Assembly (NCBI RefSeq): GCF_022811845.1
Contig: NZ_CP064266.1
Coordinates: forward strand, 2,418,001 to 2,482,000
Direction of reading: 5' to 3'
Origin: Bacillus pseudomycoides
GTDB lineage: Bacteria; Bacillota; Bacilli; Bacillales; Bacillaceae_G
DNA: 64,000 nt
A model generated the notes under the pieces. It ran no database searches, was not told the DNA's origin, and saw only the letters and a program-made list of their open reading frames with translations. Below are positions 43,262-51,286 of this stretch, one piece after another. Each line of letters starts with the position of its first letter. Position 1 is the stretch's first letter. A program made the position numbers and the translations under genes.

Positions 43262-43372
43262 GAAAATCCCCCTTTTTATTACATGAGTGATGGACATCCC
43301 AGGGGGGAAGGCTATTGACAATAATTATTAAATTATTGCGTCCGGACTACCAACCGAACTGTATTTTTTCAC
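43262..43372 (-). promoter_or_regulatory. Candidate yjdF riboswitch
   Basis: On the minus strand the 110 nt before yjdF hold a stem CAATAATT/ATTATTG, a GGTTGGTAGTCCGGA hairpin region, and a CCCCCC run (about 43302-43307) that can pair with the GGGGG ribosome binding site (43268-43272). That is the arrangement of a translation-controlling riboswitch, and yjdF genes are known to carry one. I did not verify the consensus. Confidence 0.5.
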
Positions 43373-43812
43373 TCTAAACTTATTATATTTAAAAATTTAT
43401 ATTTATAAACATTTAGCTGATATCACGCCTTTAATCTTTACAACAGCATATTGATATAACCGTGCATTAAATTTTTTATCAATTTCTAAGAGTTAATTAT
43501 CATGTGACGGAAGGGTGTTTAATCCTCATAAATTACTGTAAATATATAATTTTTTGTTTTGGGGAAGACTGTATTTCTTAACTTGATGGCAATGTGGGCA
43601 ACCCATTTCTAAAGTTGATGGGCATGTGACGAGAACCCAAAATGTATTCATTCATATTCACAGATGATATCCTTTTAGTTGGATTCTTACGCTGAAGCAG
43701 CAAGAAATTTATTGTTCTTTGCGCATTAATTTGATTTTTTATGGAAAGATATACTAGTAAGTATACGATTTGAACGTTCTATTTTTTAGAGTATAACAGG
43801 AGGAGAATGAAT
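43373..43812. other. Intergenic region with IS231/bcr-type remnants
   Basis: About 440 bases. TTCTAAAGTTGATGGGCATG (43607-43626) looks like an IS231-type right end. CTTAACTTGATGGCAATGTG just before it looks like a second, decayed copy. GAGGAG precedes the next gene. Confidence 0.4.
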
Positions 43813-44082
43813 ATGTCTGAAATTGAAGTAGGCGAAATTTTTACCCTTAGCGATGAGAGTAATGAGGAGCAGGAAGTTGAAGTGCTCGGAACGATGAATG
43901 TCGAAGGAGCAGAATACATTGCTGTTGGCTTTGTAGAAGACATTCAAACGGAAACAGAGGAAGACATTGATATCTTCTTTTTAAAAGTAGAAGAAGATAG
44001 TGAATTCTCATACATTGAGAGTGACGAGGAATTTGAAAAAGTATCTGCTGCGTTTGAGAAAATGATGGACGAGCAAGAATAA
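43813..44082 (+). CDS. DUF1292-type acidic protein
   Basis: 89 residues from ATG 43813, 9 nt after AGGAGG (ATG 43807 is too close to the site). Very acidic, with EEQEVEVLGTMNVEGAEYIAVGFV and EEDIDIFFLKVEEDSEF as in DUF1292/YrzB proteins. Cytoplasmic; role unknown. Single gene. Confidence 0.8.
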   Translation: MSEIEVGEIFTLSDESNEEQEVEVLGTMNVEGAEYIAVGFVEDIQTETEEDIDIFFLKVEEDSEFSYIESDEEFEKVSAAFEKMMDEQE

Positions 44083-44135
44083 TATGGGTTGGACACAAGA
44101 GGGGGATGCATATCTGCCCTCTGTTTTTGTATATA

Positions 44136-44285
44136 GGGGTACCGCCCATCTCCATCAAGCTAGTATTTTGAATTGATTCCAGAGCGAATATTTTTTATTT
44201 TACAGTTATTTATAAGAATTGATCTCATTTTTTTATGTTGGGAAATAACCAATTTTTTAACTTGATGTTGATGTGACGGAACCTC
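44136..44285. repeat. bcr1-type repeat
   Basis: Starts GGGGTACCGCCCATCTCCAT and ends TTAACTTGATGTTGATGTGA, about 150 bp, matching in size and ends the B. cereus group bcr1 repeat as I recall it. A better-preserved copy is at 60395-60546. Confidence 0.6.
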
Positions 44286-44341
44286 AAGTATGTAGAAATT
44301 TAAAAAATTCCCGTCATAATATTTAAAGGAATTTGCTCACA

Positions 44342-44386
44342 CAAATGATCTGCACATCAATTCATCTTTGATATACAGATCATTTG
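44342..44386 (-). repeat. Conserved palindrome after peptide gene 7
   Basis: CAAATGATCTGCACATCAA (44342-44360) and TTGATATACAGATCATTTG (44368-44386): the same element as at 12404-12448 and 63066-63118, in the transcribed orientation. Confidence 0.75.
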
Positions 44387-44423
44387 TATGATAATTTTTA
44401 TAAATAATTGCGGAATAATGAAC

Positions 44424-44504
44424 TTACATTACTGCTTTTAAAAGTTCTTGTACAAATGGAATGATTCCACCTAAAAATTTTAAAACTGCCATTGCGATTG
44501 TCAT
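44424..44504 (-). CDS. 26-residue amphipathic peptide (copy 7)
   Basis: MTIAMAVLKF, LGGIIPF, VQELLKAVM: identical in protein sequence to array units 4 and 5 although it lies 32 kb away in opposite orientation. GAGGAGG ribosome binding site, own PlcR-type promoter and the shared 3' palindrome. Confidence 0.8.
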   Translation of the reverse strand: MTIAMAVLKFLGGIIPFVQELLKAVM

Positions 44505-44553
44505 ATTATTTCCTCCTCTTTTATATTAAAATTTATAAAGCTTATACTCACAT

Positions 44554-44608
44554 TATAGTAAGTAAATACATTGATATCAATTAATTTTAATATGCAATAT
44601 TACATCTT
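44554..44608 (-). promoter_or_regulatory. PlcR-type promoter of peptide gene 7
   Basis: On the minus strand: GATGTAATATTGCATA (44608-44593), 10 nt, TTGATA (44582-44577), 17 nt, TATAAT (44559-44554). The cre-like spacer found elsewhere is degraded here (TGTATTTACTTACT), so carbon repression may be lost at this copy. Confidence 0.7.
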
Positions 44609-44785
44609 AAAATTATGTTTTGTACTGTTGGGAGTAGCGTCACATCGCCATCCCTTCTATTCTTTTTTTTACCATCTTATTATCTGAATTGTACTAAAAA
44701 AGCATTGTTTTAAGATACAATAGAGTCAAAATATGCGATATTAGAATAGACCGAACCATCGATATATTAATAGAGGGGGAATTAT

Positions 44786-45223
44786 ATGATTCGTGAAGCT
44801 GAACCAAAAGACAGTCATGTAATTGAAAATCTATATAAAAAATTAGCACCACATAGTAAAAACATTAAGGTTTTACCAGAAAGAATTGAGCAGATAAGGA
44901 ATGATTCTAATAATTTCTTATTTGTGTATGAGGAAGATTGTAAAGTTAAAGGAAGTATATTTATGACTTTTTGTCTTGATCCTGGATATCAATTTAGACC
45001 ATATACCGTTCTAGAGTATGTGATTGTAAATGAAGATTTTCGAGGTAATGGGATAGGTGAAAAGTTACTAAAACATGTAGAACGGCTATCAATTGCAAGG
45101 GGATCCACAAGAATTATCTTATTAAGTAGTACAAATAGAATAGAAGCACATAAATTCTTTTCTAAAAATGGTTATAATGGCACTATAAGTAAGGGATTCA
45201 AGAAGTATATACCAATTAATTAA
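44786..45223 (+). CDS. GNAT N-acetyltransferase
   Basis: 145 residues. RP-x-VLEYVIVNEDFRGNGIGEKLLKHVE holds the acetyl-CoA loop (RGNGIG, about residue 89-94); the C-terminus reads SSTNRIEAHKFFSKNGY. AGAGGGGG upstream of ATG. A general small GNAT with unknown substrate. Confidence 0.85.
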   Translation: MIREAEPKDSHVIENLYKKLAPHSKNIKVLPERIEQIRNDSNNFLFVYEEDCKVKGSIFMTFCLDPGYQFRPYTVLEYVIVNEDFRGNGIGEKLLKHVERLSIARGSTRIILLSSTNRIEAHKFFSKNGYNGTISKGFKKYIPIN

Positions 45224-45318
45224 GTTTTCGTTATGGAGATAATTCAAAACCTTAGATTAATAGTAATTGTGTGTTTTTTAAATTGGATTTTTTGAGATAT
45301 AATCGGAGGGGAAAAGAC

Positions 45319-45777
45319 ATGATAAATCAAGCTGAATTACTATGGGAACGTATAATTAATAGAGGTTCAAGCCTTGAAGTGAACTTTCAAAAAACATTAA
45401 ACCTCCAACCGGGTGCAAGTGATGAAGATTTTCAGTTAATTGAAGCTACACTGGGTATTACACTTCCTAAAGAAATGAAAAGTTTTTACAGGGTATATAA
45501 CGGACAAAGTTGGGAACCTGGGGTTGAATCTTTTGTAAGAAATTTGGTCCTTTCCCCAACTTCTCAAATTATAGACAATTGGACATTTCTACAGGATGAA
45601 TTCGATCCAGATGATTTAGAGTCGAATATTGAAAATGAACTTAAACCTGTTCTTTGGAATTCTAAGTGGATTCCAATTGCAGAAAATGGTGGTGGGGATT
45701 ATCTTTGTATTGATACAGATCCATCAGAATCTGGAGTAGTAGGACAAGCGCTATATAGGTTTGAGAAGTATTTTTAA
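45319..45777 (+). CDS. SMI1/KNR4-family protein (orphan immunity-type)
   Basis: 152 residues from ATG 45319, with GGAGGGG upstream. SMI1/KNR4 features: LQPGASDEDFQLIEATLGITLPKEMKSFYRVYNGQ (about 30-65) and WIPIAENGGGDYLCIDTDP (about 118-136). In bacteria such proteins are usually immunity partners of polymorphic toxins. No toxin gene is next to it. It ends soon after the ICIDTDP motif (GQALYRFEKYF), slightly shorter than usual. Confidence 0.8.
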   Translation: MINQAELLWERIINRGSSLEVNFQKTLNLQPGASDEDFQLIEATLGITLPKEMKSFYRVYNGQSWEPGVESFVRNLVLSPTSQIIDNWTFLQDEFDPDDLESNIENELKPVLWNSKWIPIAENGGGDYLCIDTDPSESGVVGQALYRFEKYF

Positions 45778-45812
45778 TCAAACTTTATTATAAAGCTACA
45801 GGTGACCCCTAA

Positions 45813-45828
45813 TATGCAATATTACATA
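45813..45828. promoter_or_regulatory. Perfect PlcR box, orphan
   Basis: TATGCAATATTACATA fits TATGnAnnnnTnCATA at every fixed position. It is followed on the plus strand by a copy of the promoter of the phospholipase operon (inverted repeat with 62705-62812), but the gene that should follow is missing. Confidence 0.75.
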
Positions 45829-46489
45829 TTAATAAATAATCTATATATAACTTAAAAATTAACCATAAAGGTAATGAACATGCAGGTTTCCCTTTTGTTT
45901 ATTAGTTTCATCAGAAAAGAAGTCAGACCTTTGAAATACTTTTGTAACATTTATGAAAGAAAATTGAAATATTTATATACTAAGATGGATATATAGAAGG
46001 TGTTTTTATTTTAATCTGAAGTAAAAAGTATAAGCAATGTACAGTATAATTTCATTTTTATAATCTTGTAGAAATGATGAAAGAAATGGAGAGGTTGCAT
46101 AAATCTAATTTAAGAAAAATATATGATGATCCAGTAGGTATTTTATTAACTCTTACATCTAAGTAAAAACAGAAAAATTAAGCTCAGTTTCATTATTACT
46201 AGCATATAGAAATCTCTATTATTACTTTGGTAGATTCTCACACAGATATAATATTGTGGATTTATGTTACTACAATGAACCTGTCCACACTAAATCTATA
46301 GGATCAAATATTTTATAGCAGGCTCAAATGATTTACAAAATGTTTATCCTTTAGCGTATTCAAGTTAAACCGGAAAAAAGGACTTACTCGACACTCATTA
46401 GAGTGCTTTTTTGTGTTTAAATTGCACCAAAAGGTATCATGTTCTTTTTGATATGGTATTCCTGTGTATAGAAATATGCAAAGAAGTAA
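45829..46489. other. Patchwork of promoter remnants before the collagenase gene
   Basis: 45878-45965 matches the reverse complement of 62705-62812 (GAACATGCAGGTTT, GTTTCATCAG, GTCAGACCTTTGAAA, ACATTTATGAAAGA). 46021-46085 matches the promoter and 5' leader of the toxin-like gene (42000-42080). A 29-codon frame (46078-46167, MKEMERLHKSNLRK) follows it. A short hairpin with T-run lies at about 46392-46414. It appears that two regulated genes were lost here. Confidence 0.6.
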
Positions 46490-46505
46490 TATGAATTACT
46501 TCATA
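46490..46505 (+). promoter_or_regulatory. Perfect PlcR box of the collagenase gene
   Basis: TATGAATTACTTCATA fits the PlcR consensus at all fixed positions. TATAAT-like sequences lie at 46512-46517 and just beyond. The start codon is 55 nt downstream. Confidence 0.75.
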
Positions 46506-46560
46506 TCGATTTATAATAATAATATGTTGCTTTATGAAACTTTTAAACGGAGGAAATGTG

Positions 46561-49449
46561 ATGAACAAGAAATCAAAATTTACCCAAATGATGCTCGGTA
46601 TTAGTACAGTGGCCTTATCATTTGGAAGTATTCAAACACAAGTATCAGCGGAAGAAAACACACCTTATAATGTGTTACAAAAGAAACCAATTGGGATAGA
46701 AACTTCAACAGATGAAATTGCACATTCTACAAAAGCAGACGAAACATTGTCTTATGAAGAACGTTTAAAAGTGAGCGATTTTTCGCAACGTCCGACTCCG
46801 GTCGTGAAACGAGCAGCGGCAAAACAATCTCAGCAAAAGTATTCTGTGGCAGAGCTGAATAGAATGAGTAATGACCAATTAATTGATACATTGGAAAATG
46901 TTGGTTGGGATCAAATCGCAGATTTATCTCAATTTAATCAAGAAACAAAAGCGTTTTATCAAAATAAAGGGCGAATACAGGTTATTATTGATGAATTAGG
47001 TCGCCGTGGAAGCACATTTACAAAAGATGATACAAAAGGAATTGAGACGTTTGTTGAAGTATTATATTGCGGTTTTTATTTAGGCTTTAATAATAAAGAA
47101 TTAAACTATTTAAATGAGCGAAGCTTCCATGATAAATGTTTACCGGCATTAAAAGCAATTGCAAAAAATCCGAATTTTAAACTTGGTACAAATAAACAGG
47201 ATAAAGTGGTATCTGCATACGGTAAATTAATTAGAAATGCTTCTTGTGATGCTGAAACGGTTCAATATGCAGGTAATATTTTAAAGCAATATAACGATAA
47301 TATTTCTACATATGTAAGTGATAAGAATAAAGGGGACGCCTTGTATAATCTTATCCAAGGGATTGATGATGATATACAGTCTTACTTGAATGGTACAAGG
47401 AAAAAAGCGGACGAAACAATATGGTATGGGAAAATTGATGGTTTCATAAATGAAGTCAGTCGAATGGCTCTTCTGAATCAAGTGACAACAGAAAATAGTT
47501 GGTTAATTAATAATGGTATTTATTATGCTGGTCGTTTAGGGAACTTCCATAGTAATCCAAATAAACCTTTAGAAGTACTTACACAAGCAATGCATATGTA
47601 CCCTCGTCTAAGTGAAGCTTATTTTAATGCAGTAGAGCAAATTTCAACAAACTATGGTGGAAAAGATTATAACGGAAATACAGTAGATTTACAGAAAATA
47701 CGTGAAGAAGGCCAGAAGCAGTACTTACCAAAAACGTATACATTCGATGACGGTTCTATCGTATTTAAAACAGGAGATAAAGTAACGGAAGAAAAGGTTA
47801 AGAGACTATATTGGGCTGCTAAAGAAGTAAAGGCACAATATCATCGTGTAATTGGAAATGATGCAGCATTAGAAGCAGGGAAAGCTGATGATGTACTGAC
47901 AATCGTAATTTATAATGATCCATATGAATATAAACGAAATAGCCAACTATATGGATATGATACGAATAATGGTGGCATTTACATTGAAGGAAAAGGAACG
48001 TTCTTTACATATGAACGTACACCGCAGCAAAGTAGTTATACTTTAGAAGAATTGTTCCGTCATGAATTTACACACTATTTACAGGCAAGATACGAAGTTC
48101 CAGGATCATGGGGACAAGGAGAATTATATCAAAATGAACGTATGACTTGGTTTGATGAAGGAAATGCAGAATTTTTTGCGGGATCTACTCGTACGAATAA
48201 CGTTGTTCCGCGCAAAAGTGTAATTAAAGGATTATCATCTAATCCTGCAGAACGTTATACAGCAGAACGAACATTATTTTCGAAATATGGATCATGGGAC
48301 TTTTATAACTATTCTTTTGCACTGCAGTCTTACTTATATACTCATCAATTTGAAACTTTCGATAAGATTCAAGATTTAATTCGTGCAAATGATGTGAAGG
48401 GTTACGATGCATATCGTGAAGCTTTAAGTAAGGATCCAAATTTAAATAAAGAATACCAAGACTATATGAAGCAGTTAATTGATAATCAAGATACATATAA
48501 TACTCCACAAGTATCGGATGATTATTTAGCTGAACATGCACCAAAGCCACTAGCTGATGTAAAGAAAGAAATTGTAGATGTAGCAAAGATAAAAGATGCA
48601 ACAATTACAAAGCATAATTCTCAATTCTTTAATACGTTTACATTAGAAGGAACATATACAGGTGGCGTAACAAAAGGAGAATCTGAGGATTGGAAAGCGA
48701 TGAGCAAGCAAATCAATCAATCTTTAGAACAATTAGCGCAAAAAGAATGGAGCGGCTACAAAACAGTTACAGCGTATTTTGTCAATTATCGTGTGAATGC
48801 GAACAATCAATTTGAATACGATGTTGTATTCCATGGTGTTGCAACGGGAGAAGAAGAAAAACAGACGATTAAAGTAAATATGAATGGACCATACAATGAG
48901 ATGTTAAATGAAAAAGTTGAGTTTCATAGTGATGGTACAGAAAGCACAGGTGGAAAAATTGTTTCGTATCTTTGGGATTTTGGCGATGGTACAACAAGTA
49001 CAGAAGCAAATCCTACCCATGTATATGGAAAAGAGGGGACATATACTGCAAAGCTAATAGTGAAAGATAATAAAGGAAAAGTAGGCCGAGGACAAACAAC
49101 GGTTACCGTAAAAAAAGATGAGCCAGCAGGTCATAACTATCAAGAGGCAAAGGTACTTAGTTTTAATAAGCTTTCAAAAGGAAATATGGATAGACCTAAT
49201 ATGGCGTATATGTACACATTCAATGTTACATCTCCAAAAGAAGTAGATATTTCCTTTATAGATGAACAGGGAATTGGAATAAAGTGGGATGTATATCACG
49301 AATCAGATTTAGGAAATCCTGTCATTACGGGCCAAGCGGATGGAAATAATATGAAAGGGAAATTTGAAGCGAAACCTGGGAAGTATTATGTAGTTGCATT
49401 TTTTGAAGAGGAAAACAGAAAGGGAACATATTCATTATTAGTAAAATAA
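46561..49449 (+). CDS. colA: Secreted collagenase, peptidase family M9
   Basis: 962 residues from ATG 46561 (GGAGG 7 nt upstream; the frame opens 9 codons earlier). Signal peptide (about 1-31, ending VSAEE). The M9 N-terminal activator domain is followed by the catalytic domain with HEFTH in LEELFRHEFTHYLQARYEVPG and the third zinc ligand Glu in WFDEGNAEFFAGSTR. A PKD domain (about 790-870, DFGDGTTSTEANPTHVYG) and a C-terminal pre-peptidase collagen-binding domain end it. It degrades native collagen in tissue. Closely resembles B. cereus ColA, of which strains carry several paralogs. PlcR box upstream. Confidence 0.93.
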   Translation: MNKKSKFTQMMLGISTVALSFGSIQTQVSAEENTPYNVLQKKPIGIETSTDEIAHSTKADETLSYEERLKVSDFSQRPTPVVKRAAAKQSQQKYSVAELNRMSNDQLIDTLENVGWDQIADLSQFNQETKAFYQNKGRIQVIIDELGRRGSTFTKDDTKGIETFVEVLYCGFYLGFNNKELNYLNERSFHDKCLPALKAIAKNPNFKLGTNKQDKVVSAYGKLIRNASCDAETVQYAGNILKQYNDNISTYVSDKNKGDALYNLIQGIDDDIQSYLNGTRKKADETIWYGKIDGFINEVSRMALLNQVTTENSWLINNGIYYAGRLGNFHSNPNKPLEVLTQAMHMYPRLSEAYFNAVEQISTNYGGKDYNGNTVDLQKIREEGQKQYLPKTYTFDDGSIVFKTGDKVTEEKVKRLYWAAKEVKAQYHRVIGNDAALEAGKADDVLTIVIYNDPYEYKRNSQLYGYDTNNGGIYIEGKGTFFTYERTPQQSSYTLEELFRHEFTHYLQARYEVPGSWGQGELYQNERMTWFDEGNAEFFAGSTRTNNVVPRKSVIKGLSSNPAERYTAERTLFSKYGSWDFYNYSFALQSYLYTHQFETFDKIQDLIRANDVKGYDAYREALSKDPNLNKEYQDYMKQLIDNQDTYNTPQVSDDYLAEHAPKPLADVKKEIVDVAKIKDATITKHNSQFFNTFTLEGTYTGGVTKGESEDWKAMSKQINQSLEQLAQKEWSGYKTVTAYFVNYRVNANNQFEYDVVFHGVATGEEEKQTIKVNMNGPYNEMLNEKVEFHSDGTESTGGKIVSYLWDFGDGTTSTEANPTHVYGKEGTYTAKLIVKDNKGKVGRGQTTVTVKKDEPAGHNYQEAKVLSFNKLSKGNMDRPNMAYMYTFNVTSPKEVDISFIDEQGIGIKWDVYHESDLGNPVITGQADGNNMKGKFEAKPGKYYVVAFFEEENRKGTYSLLVK

Positions 49450-49890
49450 ATCTATTCTAATGTATATATAAATTTAAATTTTCATTTGAAATTTTTCATT
49501 GTATAGATATACGATATGATGGTTGTTTTTTAAAGAGTCTATCTTGTAATGTTTTCTTTCGTCCATTTCACTGTAAGAGGTTAAACAGACGAAGAATCTT
49601 TGATAGTTCCTGTGGTCATCTCTCCGCCAAGTAGACGACAATAAAAAGAGTTTTATACCACGGCCTTTTCCCGATATTCTATCTGGGAAAGGCCGTGAAG
49701 TTTTTTTGAAAACGTTCTTGATTATAAAATGTAATTGATGATTTTATAAAAAAAATAGAGCAGTTAATTAGTAAGGAAATTACTGAGTTGGAAGGCATAA
49801 TTCCAGTCTGACAGTGATAATTTTTTGTAGGTAAATTACATATATCAACTTCCGCTAACGAATTTTATGTAAATAAAAGGAGAAATTAAT
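49450..49890. other. Intergenic region
   Basis: 440 bases. A terminator (49659-49707) is the only clear feature; it lies 210 nt after the collagenase stop. Confidence 0.5.
49659..49707 (+). terminator. Rho-independent terminator
   Basis: CACGGCCTTTTCCC (49659-49672) pairs with GGGAAAGGCCGTG (49685-49697), T-run after. Confidence 0.85.
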
Positions 49891-50106
49891 ATACCAGAAC
49901 TACATACAAATCGTCTTATTATGACTACATTTACAGTCGAAATGATGGAAAAGGTAATGAAAAACGAACATAATTTTACAGAGGAATTTTCATTAAATGT
50001 GCATTCTGAATGGCCTTTACCAGAATATCAACAATTTTTCCCTTACAAGATTAGTAAGTTTAAAGAAACTCCTATAGAAAATAAGTGGGAAGGGCTAATC
50101 ATATAT
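49891..50106 (+). pseudogene. Truncated GNAT acetyltransferase
   Basis: AAAGGAG precedes an ATA codon where a start is expected, then PELHTNRLIMTTFTVEMME, the typical beginning of RimJ/RimL-type acetyltransferases. Homology-like sequence stops at about residue 70, where a terminator-type repeat begins. The acetyl-CoA motif is missing. Confidence 0.6.
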
Positions 50107-50154
50107 AAAAAAACCAATTTCTCAGCATTAAAATTGAGAAATTGGGCTTTTTTC
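50107..50154 (+). terminator. Terminator-type repeat
   Basis: ACCAATTTCTCA pairs with TTGAGAAATTGGGC, T-run after. Same family as 35277-35321 and 55284-55329. Confidence 0.7.
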
Positions 50155-50237
50155 GTTACTTCATTCTTACTTTACACTCTTACTTATAAGACAATAACTT
50201 TACTGGTCCTTTTAATTTTCATCATTTACTGATTCCG

Positions 50238-50351
50238 ATGCTTATTAATAATTGTAAGAAAATGCAATTGATACCTACTGATATAAATGATACCTTCAAA
50301 CATTTTGGCGGAGTTGGGGAACTAAAAAAGAAAATTAGATTAGGAGAATGA
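50238..50351 (+). pseudogene. C-terminal tail of an HNH-type polymorphic toxin
   Basis: 37 codons. KKMQLIPTDINDTFKHFGG matches the end of WHH/LHH-type HNH nuclease toxin domains (HHH...MQLIP-x-D-H...-F-x-HTGG). The HHH metal site and everything upstream are gone. The stop is 4 nt before the start of the next gene, the usual place of the cognate immunity gene. Confidence 0.6.
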
Positions 50352-50355
50352 ATAT

Positions 50356-50831
50356 ATGAAAAAATAAACCATGAACTATTTGGTGAACTTATCTATGATG
50401 GATACTGGACTGGAAAACAAAAAATAACTATTTTTGGTCATGACAAAATAGTTCCTTTAATTATCCATGGAGAAGTAGATGATTTATGTCCTACAATTCA
50501 AGAAGAATCATATAGTAAATTCATCGCTGATATAAATAGGCTAACACAAGAAGCTGAACAAGCTATATTCGAATATTATCAAGAAGAATGTTTAGAGTAT
50601 AGAGATATATTAGGTGATGAGTCTGCTGATGAAATAGCACCAATTATAACAACTACCCAACAATTAGGAAAATTGGTTGATCTTATTGGCCTTACTATTT
50701 TACCTGATTTCGAAGATGGAGTTAGAAGGGTAGGATTAGTATTCAATTGTACCTGGGAAGAGGACGGCGTTGGTGTAAGATTTGAAAATGAAGAAGTTGA
50801 TAAAGTTGGTTATCAAAATATTGTTATTTAA
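50356..50831 (+). pseudogene. Immunity-type gene with 5' frameshift
   Basis: ATG 50356 reads MKK then TAA at a run of six A. One more A would continue as KKINHELFGELIYDGYWTGK and run open to 50831 (about 158 residues): DUF-type acidic protein with TIFGHDKIVPLIIHGE and GVRRVGLVFNCTWEEDGVGVRFE. Its place right behind the toxin tail and its acidic make-up suggest an immunity protein. It could be expressed by slippage on the A-run. Confidence 0.65.
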
Positions 50832-51017
50832 ACTTTAAATTAATATTACTTCACATGTACATAAGCTTCAATGCCTGTTACATAGTATGTTTTACCCTTG
50901 CTTTGAAACACTTCCCAATATCGATTTAAACAATAAAGAAGAAATTGATAAAGTCTTGCCGTGGTCAACGGATTTACCTTCTAGATGCAGGGTACTGAAA
51001 AAAAGTGAAGTAAACAA

Positions 51018-51066
51018 AAAATAACTCCAAAATCAACTTTTATTGTATATTTTGGAGTTATTTTAC
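51018..51066 (+). terminator. Rho-independent terminator
   Basis: AAAATAACTCCAAAAT (51018-51033) pairs with ATTTTGGAGTTATTTT (51049-51064). Confidence 0.8.
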
Positions 51067-51274
51067 GTTTACAATCATTGCAAACAGTTAAAAAAGTGAT
51101 TGCTGGAATAGAAGTTATGCATATGATCAAAAAAGGACAAACTCCCCAAGGTGAGAAGTCTGTCCAAAAATAGATATATCTTATCCATGATCTCTTTGGT
51201 TTAACAACTTAAAATTCAATTCCGCTAGGATCTTTCGTTCTTTTTTCATATCCCACTATTTTTGCACCAGAACC
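51065..51274 (+). mobile_element. 3' remnant of an IS6-family element
   Basis: RLQSLQTVKKVIAGIEVMH followed by MIKKGQT is the C-terminus of IS240-like IS6 transposases (TIKGIEAMHMIKKGQ). It is followed by the terminal repeat ATTTTTGCACCAGAACC (51258-51274). The catalytic DDE part is missing. Confidence 0.7.
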
Positions 51275-51286
51275 AACAATAGTGAA

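Noticed and set aside
48239..48604. 121-codon minus-strand frame within the collagenase gene
   Set aside because: Shadow of the M9 peptidase coding sequence.
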